A program made the translations under genes and the position numbers. This document shows, one piece after another, positions 25,201 through 33,255 of a stretch of 64,000 nucleotides of DNA. The notes beneath the pieces were generated by a model. It was not told the origin of the DNA and searched no databases. It saw nothing but the letters and a program-made list of their open reading frames with translations. The first letter of the stretch is position 1. Each line of letters begins with the position of its first letter. The stretch spans positions 1,798,001 to 1,862,000 of the forward strand of contig JBBELK010000481.1 in assembly GCA_037783545.1 (NCBI GenBank), given 5' to 3'. The DNA comes from Henricia sp. BOLD:AAB3569 (lineage: Eukaryota > Echinodermata > Asteroidea > Spinulosida > Echinasteridae).

Positions 25201-28200
25201 TGTAAATCGGTAAAATTCATCAAAATTTATAGCTTGTCGTTTTGCCATATTTTGCATTCACTTTCCTACACCGCATTCTAGATGTGCATCGTTGAGTTGT
25301 TTTGTTTGATCGTGTGCATTACACGTAAAGCTAATGTGTTGTGCGCGCAAGCACATGACCAGATACTTGTCACAGTGCACATTTTGCTTTCCAGCATGCA
25401 GTTTCTGTGTGCGTGCGCGTGTTTCATACGCGCTGACCAGGACGTGGGCGCGGCCGGAAAGCAGTAAATAAAATGCTATGTTGACGGGCAATTGCTAAAT
25501 GGGCGGAGCTTACTGGATCGGTCTATTGAAGAGTTCCATCGCCTTTAAAACATGGCTAGCGCAATAAACTGATGCCCAATTTCCACCAAACCTCGTCTGA
25601 TAGTTCTTGAAAACCTTACCTTCCATGTGTCTATGGATTTTTGGCAGAATTTTGTAATTTAATTATCGAAAATCCAAGGTTTATAAGTCAATGACAATGG
25701 TACGTATGTCATGCAAAAAAGTGCATGTTGCAACCGCTGTTGTTGCCCTCTAAGATGGATTTTCAAGAATTAAAAGGACAAATTCAGACAAATCCATAGA
25801 CGGACGCAAGGTATGATTCTCGAGAACTATCGGACAAAGTTTGGTGGGAATTGGGCAGCAATTTTTTGCTCAAGCCATGTTTTAAAGGGCCCCTGAAATG
25901 GTGTTTTTATCAATGAAATATGTGCTATGGAACTAGTCCATTAATTTACAATCATAAAATCCTACTTGGAAGTTGTTTGGGGTGTTAAAATCAAGGTTTT
26001 TGATTTTTATGCTAATGAAAATTTACATATGCATGAGCAAAGTGCACGGTGATGTCACTTTAGGAAAACACAGGAAAATCTCATTCAACTGTGTACAAAA
26101 GTTTCCACAATTTTTTCCACTTTGCTGAAACTTTTGTAACCCATGACGGTTTAGGTTTGTTTTACATGTTGCCTGTTGCAAACCATGAAAAAACTAATGC
26201 TGGAAACAGCAGCATTTTTCCACATTTCCAGTTTGAAGTGTTATGTTTTTTCTTTGCTTTTCTGCTGTGTGTTCCTAAAGTGACATGCCCCAAACAGCGC
26301 CCTCTTTCTGTGAGTTTATGTGAAGAAATTTTCAAAGTTGAAAAATGCCACTTTTTATTCATGAGGCATCAAAATGAACAGTAGTATTGTCTTTCTACAC
26401 AAGTAATCCTTCATATGCAGCAAAAACTGTGCATAAAGTTATTGAGCATTTCATGCCCTTTAATGTCCGCTTGTTAAAGTTGCTGCACAACCATACATAA
26501 TAGTTCCAGGGGTGTACATGTATATACCATATACGGCAATGTTAGTAGAAAATGTCATTAAATATACAAGATGACGATAAACAACATGCAAATGAGGAAT
26601 AGACGAGAATGAAACTACACACGATAATATATAAAACTGGTCTATCCAACTTTCAAAATGCATGCCCGTACTGATGGATATTGGAAACGTTAACATTCGA
26701 AAAAAAAAAAAAAAATCAGTACTGATCGTTAAACAGAATAAACACACTTTGCGGATCCAGTATAATCCTCGTACTTCCCCCTTTGAACGAAATTATGACT
26801 CATCCGACGTTTCCTCTAAAAGCAAAAGTGATGAATTGAAATATTCATTCCAAATGCTTTGAAATTAATATGTGCATGATGACTGTTGGTTTTAACCTTA
26901 CAATTCACTGCAGACGGAAAAGGCAAAATTCCAACAACAGCAATTATAAATCAAAAGGAAGAAATTTCAGCTCTGTCAAATGTACCACGTTTTCCAAAAA
27001 CATGAAAATCCATATGCGTTTTACCGGTCTTGGCTGGGTGTTTCAAATATTCGTTCTCAGTCAGTCGCGTACTCTGTGGCTCGCGTCATGCACTCTGTGG
27101 CGCGCGTCATACAACAACATGTGCGCGCGACCCATAGAGTTAAACAAATTCAACAAACACGCAGTACACAGCGGCCATTTTGTACCACCCAGATGAGAAC
27201 TGTTTGCAAATGATTTAAATAATTTTATCTTCATGGATTATTTATGGATTAATAAGTAGGTTTGGCTAGTTTTAAACATATGTTTTAAACCGTATAGGGT
27301 CCTGAGCACTGATAATGGCCCAAGCCGAAGGCTTGTTCGATCGCGTGCCTTACGCGTAATGCAAGCGTGTTGTATGCGCACGCACACGACCGGGTACTTG
27401 TCACGGTGCACAATTTGCTTTCGGGAGCGTGCAGTTTCTGTGTGCATGTGCATGTTCCATACTCGCTGACCAGAGCGCTGGTGCGGCCGCTAGCGAGGCT
27501 CAAAAGTGTTTTAAGACTGACTGGGCCTTTATTATCTGTTTAAAACTGCCCACGTGATGTGCTTTCAGCCAATAGGGATGCGTAAACTGTCTAAGGTATT
27601 TATGAATATCTGGTAAAATTATATCATCTCGGGCGGAAACATTTCATTGTCCGGCATGTTTTACTACTCGCATCTTCCACATGGTTACTAGGTGACGTCA
27701 TTACACTGTGCCTTACACCAGAGACCCGGCCACGAGCTCCGGCAGTGGTGTCAGCCACCAGAGCAGACAAGTGTAAGTTGGTGTTACACGGTGTAAGCAT
27801 CTCGAACGCCCCTACTAATGACATGACGCCAGACCCAAATTCGTCTTACCAGGTTTTTTTTCCGAAAACATCCTGGTGATATCCTTGTGTTGTGCCCCCT
27901 CTGCCTCATGGTGGGATGACTTGCCGTGGTTATTGAGAATGTCCGGGTTGGCCCCGTGGCAGAGGAGCATTTTGCAGGCCTCGGATTTGCCGCGGAGGGA
28001 CGCGAGATGTAGTGGCGTGTCGCCTTTGTCATTTTGGGCATTTACGTTGGCTCCACTAAGAAAAACAAACAAACACAATTTATTTAAAGCCCCAATACAT
28101 CATTTGCCGTTTCCCAAAAATTTACTTCACGAGTTGACAAGAAAAACCTGAATAAAAGTGCTGATAGCAATGGTAACAAAATGTATGATTTTTCCCATGT

Positions 28201-31112
28201 AAAATGGTACCTTTCTAAGAGAAATTGCCAACTGAAGGTGCTTTTTTTAAAATGTCTGCAGACAATCTTTTTTATCATTCATTCAACACAAAAACCATGC
28301 ATGGATTTTTTAGGTTTTCTGAAGTACATTTCTGAAATTCATTCTGAAGTACATATCCAAAATGGGCTGAAATTTCTACAAAGCAGTTTATCATCATTAT
28401 TATTTCGTTATGTAATGCTGTTGTTCCTGTTTTAAACAGTTTTTTGCGCGTGTATTTGACGCGAATACGTTGCATTATAGCCGTTTTCAAAACCACTTAA
28501 TTCGGCTTCAGACGATCCCATGCGATTTTCTGTTCTGGCCGTGTGTACTCTAATTGTTTAGGTTTTGTTGGTGGTTGTTATCTACTCTCAGCAGAAGTGA
28601 ACGTTCAAACAGACGTACAAACCAGATATGTTAAGCCGCGTTAATATTTCTACGGAGATGCACTAGGCCTGAGCCTGCCAATTCGTAAAGAGTACTTGCA
28701 AACCGGAAACTAAAGATCAAACATCTTTATTTGTTTGTGACAATTTCGGACAACATTTTCTTCATTGAATCGGTAGAATTTAAGGTGCTTTATAATTTAT
28801 TGGTGTTTGGGCGCTTACAAACGTGGTACGGTAAAGTGATAATTCAAAGAAGATCATCGCAACATTAAAACCCCTTTAGCATTCCCTGACAGGTCTCCGC
28901 AAGTGTGACACCCAGTCTATTGCATTGCTTTGTGTAAACGGATAAATTACATGTAGTTTACAGAATATCGGTGTTTTTTTTTTATAATATCCTTGAAAAT
29001 ATACGGATTGAGAGAGCGAAATTTCAGAATGGTAATGAGAAAAATATGACAAATGATATGGTACTATCAAACCCTCAACACCCATGGGAAAAATGGGGGC
29101 GTCAAAAATGTGATCTAGACAGTGGACACTACTACCGCTTGGCGAATAGCTTGATTAAATGATTAATCGCGAGTAGTAAACAGTACTCGTACTCGTGACT
29201 ATCATTTTTAAACTACTCGATTAATCGTGGCGCCGCGAGTACCGTTACATACTTGCGAATAATCGCGATTATATGCTATATTGTTACATTGTAACGGGCC
29301 TGTTTCCCAGCACACTTAAAAGGCGACCTGTGTGCAGGTGACTTATTTGTTGTGTATGCCGACTATTTCAATTCACTGTGTCTTTTGTGCTAGCCGAAAA
29401 TCCGACAAGCATGTTTTGAACCACAACGATTAAGTACAACGACTGCGTGTACGCCCGGTTCAATGAACTGTTTCATTGCGCTACTTGTAAATTCGCGATT
29501 AATACATGCTATGTTACATATGTGACAGTAGCTACATGCATGGGTTGAAGGAGAATTATGGCAAACTTATGCCGTCTAATCGCGAAGCATGACCGTTTGA
29601 TTTTCATTACTCAAAGGTAATCGAGGTAGTTTTTTTTTTTAGGAGAGAAATTCAAAATAATCCTTGCTGAAGTTCACTATCTATATATGCACAGATTAGG
29701 CAAATTTCCGCTGTACAGTTGGTTACTTATACACACAAACATGCATTTTGTTTTTCCCTCCCTTTTGATACCTTGCCAACTACTCGTGATTAATCGATTA
29801 CTCACGAGTAATTGCTGCAACTACTCGCGAGTAGCAAAATCCACTAGTCGCCCAGCGGTAGTGGACACGCTTCTTCAACAGTTCCATGAAATTGGCCCTA
29901 GATCAAAAGCTCATATTGGCAAAACAAAATTGGCGGTGCTAGGACATTTTGTCCAACCACTTTGTCTAAATTCACGTTCTGATCTATTATTACAACTCCT
30001 GTTTTTTTTGCTTACTATCGCAGAAGATGCATGATGCACTCGGTGTGGCCCTGATATGCAGCCGCGTGGAGTGGTGTCGAACCCCACTTGACCGCTAGCT
30101 TCACGTCAGCCTCCCTGCTGAGGAGTAGTCGACATATCTCCCAGTGTCCTCTGCACAGAAATAAAATGGAAACATTCCAATCAGTAAGTTTTTAGAATAA
30201 AAGATCCCGTTCTCACTAGAGAAATCGCTTTGTTCGACGATGATTCGATGAAGAGATTTTCTGATGTGAACGCACGCCTCTTCATTCGACGAAGATTATA
30301 ATCTTTTTGTTCGATGAAGCAAATAGCTTCATTAGACGAAGAGATCGCTTTATTCGACGAAGCAATTTTGTAATGCGAACACTCCCTTCGTTTGAAGAAG
30401 CGATTTGGTAGGCCTGTTGCACAAGCGCGTCCTGCGACAAGTGCCTAGCAAACATTGTTTTTGGCGTACCACTCAAAAACCACACAGCGTGTCAAACACA
30501 AGTTTGACGCGCATTTACGGCCAGGCACAAGTCCATTTTACACGGGCACTAAAAACTGGGGTCCTGTGCGATGAAATTGCATCTACAGTTGTAGTCAGAA
30601 GTTTACATACAACTGTGTTAAAACTGGTGTTCTTAAGCTTGCGTTGTCACCATTTTTTTAACAGTCTTTACTAAATTCTTGATTTTGTGGAATTCCTCAC
30701 GTGCATGCAGTACTTAAAACATAGCTTGTACACCTTGCAATGGTTAGGGTAGTCCTGTTTACCATTTTGGGTGATGATGGTAGTGGTGTACATGTATGTA
30801 AACTTCTGATTTCAACTGTATGTCACAAACTCAGGGATACACACATGTATGGTGTCGTGTGAAAGTGCATCCCTGTCACCAAATCGCACGGGTTGCCATG
30901 TGTACCATCGCGCGGATCGAGACCTCAAAAATGTCATCGATGCGATGATCACTGTGTAAAATTTAATAATTAAAAAACACTTACCCGCATGCTGCCCAGT
31001 AGAGCGGCGTGGCACCATCACTGTCCCTAGAATTAACCAGCGCACCTTCCCGAAGTTCAGCCAAGACTCGGTGGTATATTCCCCGCTTAGCAGCAAGGAT
31101 TAGCTCAGCCAT
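13191..31112 (-). CDS. Ankyrin repeat - coiled coil - PINK1-like pseudokinase, 9 coding exons, 870 aa
   Basis: Seen: nine minus-strand segments joined at GT..AG borders give 2613 nt (870 codons plus TAA). They are 31112-30985, 30150-30016, 28055-27850, 24770-24629, 23699-22778, 19539-18919, 17965-17721, 16506-16387 and 13284-13191, and phases agree at all eight junctions. Residues 1-131 hold about four ankyrin repeats (TPLHAAA, TPLHLAS). Residues 264-360 are heptad-rich, and 364-390 are Ser-rich after RRHSLD. The kinase fold has IMK at 509-511, a candidate helix-C Glu at 535, HRD at 648-650, EFG at 668-670, SPEL at 700-703, helix-F Asp 729 and helix-I Arg 791. Family knowledge: APHPHI..I, AHRD, the GAGN..SPE segment and a C-terminal extension with LLYGP/WLQAQ resemble PINK1. 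Odd: no GxGxxG, HRD is followed by VNSKA (catalytic Lys and Asn lost), and DFG is EFG. Inference: a cytosolic scaffold-type pseudokinase. No N-terminal mitochondrial targeting signal is apparent. The exon chain is secure; the family assignment is moderate. Confidence 0.86.
13380..14396. mobile_element. hAT-like non-autonomous element in intron 8
   Basis: 1017 bp with termini CAGGCCTCGAAAT / ATTTCGAGGCCTG and a target duplication CTATTC (13374-13379 and 14397-14402). Inside, a direct repeat (GTGCTGTACACCGAAC .. ACCAGGGCGAAGTT, 13823-13913 and about 13978-14057) and GGCACGGCAA units near both ends. No transposase frame. Confidence 0.7.
14462..15255. mobile_element. CAGCGTTYG element, long form
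   Basis: Begins CAGCGTTTGCCCTTAAC and ends TTCGAATGCTG. It carries AACTGGCCAACAGGGCCAGT near the left end and CTGGACAGCCGGACCATTTG near the right. It is the same family as 15908-16217 and 50722-51092 but has extra interior. Confidence 0.65.
15577..16366. mobile_element. GACCCCGTTCTCAC element, interrupted by a CAGCG element
   Basis: The left end ACCCCGTTCTCACTAGAAAA with many TTCGACGAAG motifs. The right end TTCTCTAGTGAGAACAGAGTC is the inverse. The intact copy at 22277-22668 shows what the uninterrupted form looks like; here it is split by 15908-16217. Confidence 0.7.
15908..16217. mobile_element. CAGCGTTCG element, short form, with ACATG duplication
   Basis: 310 bp with ends CAGCGTTCG / CGAACGCTG. 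The flanks are ACATG at 15903-15907 and 16218-16222. The uninterrupted target in the sister element (inverted near 22405-22435) has one ACATG, which supports a 5-bp duplication. Confidence 0.75.
16387..16506 (-). CDS. Coding exon 8: C-terminal extension of the kinase
   Basis: The acceptor CTGATTTCAG precedes 16506 and the donor GACGAG|GTAAGA follows 16387; residues 800-840, phase 2 in and out. It encodes VGMLLYGPRRTAV followed by SSEDVEAWLQAQEIRML. A short leucine/tryptophan-containing helical segment just after the C-lobe recalls the PINK1 C-terminal extension; this is a resemblance by eye. Confidence 0.78.
16605..16740 (+). repeat. tRNA-derived SINE fragment upstream of exon 8
   Basis: GTCAAGTGGTCTGGTGTATC with GTTATGGGTTCAAATCC, then CGACACTTATGAGGAATCCT, a tail also seen at 40734-40750. 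A second B-box-like GGTCTCGGGTTCGAATC lies at 16546-16562. Confidence 0.5.
16840..16878 (+). repeat. Half of the GGCACAGGCTCGTCAGCAATG MITE
   Basis: TTAAAGGCACAGGCTCGTCA followed by GCAATGCGCGCGCC matches one end of 58441-58580. The rest is replaced by an AAAGTACATG hairpin. Confidence 0.45.
17721..17965 (-). CDS. Coding exon 7: kinase C-lobe
   Basis: The acceptor TTCTGTTCCGTAG precedes 17965 and the donor CTGAG|GTACAG follows 17721; residues 719-800. It encodes helix F (SSDMYSAVAMLCDIF), a linker, FLSSEGQALFARIL and the helix-I hallmark DNPAERPTL. If the donor is not used, translation would run 14 more codons to a TGA at 17678-17680. I prefer splicing because exon 8 continues the fold in phase. 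Confidence 0.88.
18064..18433. mobile_element. Palindromic MITE (family P, subfamily 2), in intron 6
   Basis: The ends GTGGGTTTTTCCACAGTAAA and its near reverse complement enclose arms containing CCTGTGTACAAATTTCCAAT and TACGCTCGTAACCGGGACGG, each present inverted on the other side. It is close to the copy at 20420-20857. Confidence 0.75.
18567..18625. repeat. Short perfect hairpin in intron 6
   Basis: TTATATCTTTTTATGAGAAA and its exact inverse are separated by CTTG-type loop bases. Confidence 0.6.
18919..19539 (-). CDS. Coding exon 6: kinase core with altered catalytic motifs
   Basis: It has 621 nt, residues 512-718, phase 0 at both ends. The acceptor TTTAATTCAG precedes 19539 and the donor GTT|GTGAGT follows 18919. 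It encodes VLVN directly after the beta-3 Lys, helix C (RGAEFSILESL), APHPHITRIYHHF, a hinge-like IFPDYCTTLDHL, LLLQLLKALLHL, then HGVAHRDVNSKA, LVLAEFGYARKL, GAGNKLAWSPELL. HRD is kept. The Lys and Asn of HRDxKxxN are Asn and Ala, and the DFG Asp is Glu. Confidence 0.92.
19596..20250. repeat. CACGGTAGAGCGCGGTAGAA minisatellite in intron 5
   Basis: About 40 variant units of (C/A)RCGGTAG(A/C)RCNC cover 19596-20250 and are interrupted near 20080-20125. The first and last units are inverted (CCGTGCTCTACC), so the array can fold back. It begins 57 bp from the exon 6 acceptor. Short frames within it are artefacts. Confidence 0.75.
20420..20857. mobile_element. Palindromic MITE (family P, subfamily 2), in intron 5
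   Basis: 438 bp with the same termini and internal palindrome as the copy at 18064-18433. It keeps about 65 bp of sub-terminal arm (TTGTCTGGTCTCAAAATAAA and inverse) on both sides, and the 18064 copy has lost this on its right side. A 174-codon frame across it is a by-product of the palindrome. Confidence 0.75.
21208..22060. mobile_element. GACCCYGTTCTCAC element split by another insertion, in intron 5
   Basis: The left half (21208 to about 21370) has GACCCTGTTCTCAC and TTCGTTCGACGATGATTAGT. The right half (about 21848-22060) has runs of TTCGTCGAATGAAG and ends AGCGATTTCTCATTGTGA. The centre is a different repeat (21375-21845). Confidence 0.6.
21375..21845. repeat. Insertion containing an inverted AGCTATGGCGGATAT pair
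   Basis: ACCAATCCGGTAACTAATAT..CATATCCGCCATAGCTGGGG at 21534-21592 recurs inverted at 21772-21833, and a third copy is at 39760-39812. AGACTGGTCCCCTGTCC / GGACAGGGAACCAGTCT at 21416-21500 forms a separate imperfect hairpin. Confidence 0.5.
22277..22668. mobile_element. Intact GACCCCGTTCTCAC MITE, in intron 5
   Basis: 392 bp with ends GACCCCGTTCTCAC / GTGACAACGGGGTC. The interior is rich in TTCGTCGAATGAAGC and in AAAACAACTCTTGCTAGGCG. It lies within 110 bp of the exon 5 donor. Other members: 15577, 21208, 30203. Confidence 0.75.
22778..23699 (-). CDS. Coding exon 5: coiled coil, Ser-rich region and kinase N-lobe start
   Basis: This is the longest exon, 922 nt, covering residues 204-511. The acceptor CTTCTTACTTAG precedes 23699 and the donor ATGAAG|GTGAGT follows 22778. 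It holds a Pro/His-rich start (HHHH at 227-230), a heptad-rich helix at about 264-360, a Ser/Thr-rich stretch after RRHSLD (a plausible basophilic kinase site), a second helical segment, and then EEDYKILGG..VLFKNQTYIMK. The last codon is the presumed beta-3 Lys511. No GxGxxG loop is present between YKILGG and the Lys. Confidence 0.9.
24215..24297 (-). repeat. tRNA-derived SINE head in intron 4
   Basis: On the minus strand CTTGGTGGTCAAGAGGTTAA (A box) and TGTGGGTTCGAGCCC (B box). The stems are incomplete. Confidence 0.5.
24338..24562. mobile_element. MITE (family T), in intron 4
   Basis: An imperfect palindrome: AAATGCGACGCGCGTCGCTTTT..AGTTTGGAGGGATTTTGGAG and the inverse CTTTAAAGCGACGCGCATC. 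The centre is TGATTCTGTG/CACAGAATCA. Confidence 0.65.
24629..24770 (-). CDS. Coding exon 4: charged linker
   Basis: The acceptor CCCACTCACAG precedes 24770 and the donor GAGAG|GTAAAT follows 24629. It encodes residues 157-203, a helical, Arg/Asp/Ser-rich stretch (RLRQHVSDSDDSLLR .. LEKQVEMNE). Phase 1 entry matches exon 3 and phase 2 exit matches exon 5. The domain is not recognised. Confidence 0.8.
24945..25527. mobile_element. 583-bp MITE in intron 3
   Basis: Perfect ends AATAGACCGATCCAGTAAGC..TCCGCCCATTT and the inverse at 25497-25527. The interior has GCGCGCAAGCACATGACC-type sequence shared with 27236-27510 and 54003-54360. Confidence 0.8.
25884..26462. mobile_element. AAAGGGCCYCTGA element, in intron 3
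   Basis: Ends AAAGGGCCCCTGAAATGG and, inverted, AAAGGGCATGAAATG. The body has GTTTACATGTTGCCTGTTGC. Homologues: 45684-46116 (reversed) and part of 56400-56575. Confidence 0.6.
26925..27510 (+). repeat. Two repeat blocks shared with 43875-44200 and 54003-54360 (intron 3)
   Basis: 26940-27180 (GAAGAAATTTCAGCTCTGTC, CAAATGTACCACG, TTCGTTCTCAGTCAGTCGCG) matches 43915-44130. 27255-27500 (TAGGTTTGGCTAGTTTTAAA, GGGTCCTGAGCACTGATAAT, TGCACAATTTGCTTTC) matches 54008-54340 and, inverted, 25133-25480. Confidence 0.55.
27850..28055 (-). CDS. Coding exon 3: ankyrin repeat 4 and linker
   Basis: The acceptor TTTTTCTTAG precedes 28055 and the donor CCTG|GTAAGA follows 27850. It encodes GANVNAQND, the complete repeat TPLHLAS..GKSEACKMLLCHGANPD, a truncated His-rich fifth unit and a basic linker ending EKKP (to residue 156, phase 1 exit). 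Confidence 0.9.
28084..28395 (-). repeat. Family R repeat in intron 2
   Basis: Reverse-oriented copy: AAGCCCCAATACATCATTTG, then GAGTTGACAAGAAAAACCTG and GATAGCAATGGTAACA. It ends in a stretch matching the 4435 copy. Confidence 0.55.
29131..29861. mobile_element. hAT-like element in intron 2
   Basis: The left CTACCGCTTGGCGAATAG and right inverse CTACCGCTGGGCGACTAG are flanked by TGGACAC(T/G). Sub-terminal ACTACTCGATTAATCG blocks are on both sides. It shares them with the short element 61594-61934. Confidence 0.65.
30016..30150 (-). CDS. Coding exon 2: ankyrin repeats 2-3
   Basis: The acceptor TTTCTGTGCAG precedes 30150 and the donor ATA|GTAAGC follows 30016. It encodes residues 43-88 (the rest of repeat 2 and most of repeat 3, with GHWEICRLLL and TPLHAAAYQGH). 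It enters in phase 2 and leaves in phase 2. The join to exon 3 rebuilds the ankyrin hairpin LLRYGANVNAQND exactly, which confirms the splice. Confidence 0.9.
30203..30505. mobile_element. Truncated GATCCCGTTCTCAC element, in intron 1
   Basis: The left terminus and the TTCGACGAAG-rich half match 15577-15890. The right half is missing. It lies 52 bp from the exon 2 acceptor. Confidence 0.6.
30586..30818. mobile_element. Tc1-type MITE with Sleeping-Beauty-like ends, in intron 1
   Basis: 233 bp flanked by TA. The ends CAGTTGTAGTCAGAAGTTTA and inverse CAGTTGAAATCAGAAGTTTA closely resemble the outer repeats of salmonid-type Tc1 elements (the Sleeping Beauty lineage). No coding sequence remains. 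Confidence 0.8.
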
Positions 31113-31203
31113 CTTACGGCTTAGCGGCGGGGACAATGCCTATATCTCCTCGTCTCCCTGGTAGACCTAATGGTAGTCGTCTCTCCTCCTTCATCGAGGT
31201 CAC
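30985..31203 (-). CDS. Exon with start codon of the ANK-pseudokinase gene (coding 30985-31112)
   Basis: The acceptor TTTTCTCTTCCAG precedes 31203 and the donor GG|GTAAGTG follows 30985. The ATG at 31110-31112 has the context AAGATGG, and an in-frame TAG lies 30 nt upstream inside the exon, which fixes the start if the exon begins at 31203. It encodes the first ankyrin helix pair and the TPLYWAAC start of repeat 2 (residues 1-42, phase 2 exit). Because an acceptor precedes it, at least one noncoding exon and the promoter probably lie at higher coordinates; I could not locate them securely. Confidence 0.85.
31114..31194 (-). promoter_or_regulatory. Upstream ORF, 26 codons, ending one base before the main ATG
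   Basis: On the minus strand an ATG at 31192-31194 opens a frame of 26 codons that ends in TAA at 31116-31114. The main start codon follows after a single G (TAAGATGG). The uORF lies wholly within the start-codon exon as bounded by its acceptor. This layout is known to permit termination-reinitiation or to damp main-frame translation; that it does so here is inference. Confidence 0.5.
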
Positions 31204-31236
31204 CTGGAAGAGAAAATAAAGAGACTAATTTCCATG

Positions 31237-31687
31237 AATGCATAGTTCCGACCCATCAATCAAGCTGAACTTGCGTGACCATATATGACCAATCACAACA
31301 GAGCTACGCAGACAGCGCATTAGCGTATCGCTCACAAACAGTACACATGTATGCTTGTAAGCGCAGTTCTCGGCCGTACCATGCGTATTGCAGCCCCAAG
31401 TAAATGTTGGTTTCAATGTCGGGTTATTCGCTGTTCAAAGATAAGAAAGCGCATATTTTATGAATATATGACATTCCTGTAACACTAGTCCTTTACTCAG
31501 TGTGTGCTACGGTAACTGTCGACCCCGAAACATAAATACCTTTGAGTTTTCCCCAATGAATTTCTGCTTTTCATGGCAGTCCTCATTGCTTCGTGCGTTG
31601 TGTGTCGCCATTTTTGCGATAGCTTGTGAGGCATAGCAACAGTAACCAAGTGGGGGGAGGGGTTAACAGGGCAATCTTGGAACTATG
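31237..31687. mobile_element. AATGCATAGTTCCGA element next to the start-codon exon
   Basis: 451 bp with the left AATGCATAGTTCCGACC and right inverse GGCAATCTTGGAACTATG. The interior is the inverse of 40875-41285 (CTTTGAGTTTTCCCCAATG, GTGTCGCCATTTTTGCGA). Its end is 34 bp from the exon acceptor at 31203. Confidence 0.7.
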
Positions 31688-31689
31688 TG

Positions 31690-32352
31690 TAGGAGGTCAT
31701 GGGTTCGAGTCCCGCCCAAGCACGCTATGAATTTTAAGCCTGTTCTCGGGAAATTCGCCCGCTTTAGGATATTTGAAATTGCTTTTCAGCACTGGCAAGC
31801 TTAGTCAAGTAGTCATCTGCTTAGTATGCAGGAAGTTGTTGGTTCGAGTCCCACCTGAGCACGCTATGAGTTCTTAGCTTGTTCTCGGAAAGGTCACCTG
31901 CTTTAGGATATTATTGCAATTGTTCTTTGGCTCTGGCAAGCTTGGTGATCGAGTACTTGTCTGCTCAGTATGCAGGAGGTTGTGGGTTCGAGTCCCACCC
32001 AAGCACACCATGAGCTTTTAGCCTGCTCTCTGGACAGTCGCCCGCTTTAGGATATTTAAAATTGCTATTCGGCACCAGCAAGCTGGGTGGCAAGTAGTCA
32101 TCTGCTTTTTACAGTATGCGGGAGGTTGTGAGTTCGAATCTATCCAGAGCATGTTCTCGAAAAAAAAAAAAACTATAGTGTATGGTGCATACACTGTGTC
32201 GTGTATGGGTAAATTACAACATCCATTTAACGCAATAATTATTTTATTTCATATATTTTCATTCACCTGATTTTAGAAATTTAAACCCGTCGACGGTTAA
32301 GGCGTCTGCTCAGTATGCAAGATAATGTGGGTTCGAGTCCTACCCGAGCATG
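31690..32352 (+). repeat. Tandem array of five tRNA-derived SINE heads
   Basis: The B-box motif GGGTTCGAGTCCCRCC followed by GAGCACGCTATGA recurs at about 31703, 31843, 31987, 32131 and 32333 with about 142-bp spacing for the first four. Each copy carries CTGCTTAGTATGCAGGAGGT before it and CTTTAGGATATTTGAAATTG after. The stems are imperfect, so these are not tRNA genes. Confidence 0.7.
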
Positions 32353-32877
32353 CTAAATTTTGTTTGCATGTTTTTGACAAAAAGCACTGTGTATAGTGCA
32401 TATACTGCATTGTGTATGACCACTCGAATTACCTCCATTTAACACCGTATGGACAAATGAAATAATTACCGATACCTTATTTCATGCCAAAAGAACAGTT
32501 CTTTATGATCTCTAATAGACAGAAATGACACATACCATAAAACACTTCGCTACAGTTACAGCGGTGTCTGAACGCTTGGCGCATTTTGATGTTATGACAA
32601 GCCCCAGCCGTGACTTACCTATGTACCATTTTAACTTACCGTTTGACATGTACGTGCAACACACCTGAACATATAAACAACTGTGTGCAGGGACGCAAAA
32701 ATGAAAGCTATAGAGACAGGACGACGTTTTGTGATGAATACAAAGACTCTTTTCATGTTCATGGAGATATTCACCAGAATCAGGAACTAAAGTGACCACA
32801 AAACAGGATCTAACATGTACAACGTGTCGCACACTCATGTATTAAAAATGTGATGGTCATAGCATGGTGGACTCTCG

Positions 32878-33250
32878 TGGGGTACTGTGGCCGAGTGGTT
32901 TGGGCCACTGACTTGCAACACTCGGGTGGAAACTTGGGGTTGGGGTTCGATACCCGGCCGTGGTACCTGTGCCCTTGAGCAAGGCACTTAAACACACCTG
33001 CTCCATCCATCGGAAGGGATGTAAAGCCGTTGGTCCAGTGTGTTGTGTAATGCACTTAAAATATCCCAGGGGCCCTCTTTCGTGAAGAGTAAGGGGATTT
33101 CCCCGGTGTCTCTGGCAGTTGGCTGCTAAATGTACAGTATCTCGATGTTTAAGTGGAGTATTAGCTTCGTAAAAACCCATTATAATGTGAAGTGCATGTG
33201 AACATATCCATTATGGAATATGCGCTATATAAATGTAATAATAATAATAG
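32878..33250 (+). mobile_element. Full-length SINE with (AAT)n tail
   Basis: A tRNA-like head (TACTGTGGCCGAGTGGTTTG .. GGGTTCGATACCCGGCCGTG), a body beginning GTGCCCTTGAGCAAGGCACT, and a 3' end GCGCTATATAAATGTAATAATAATAA. The CCTTGAGCAAGGCACTTAA phrase and the TATATAAAT plus microsatellite tail are widespread in animal SINEs and their partner LINEs. Confidence 0.75.
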
Positions 33251-33255
33251 TATAG

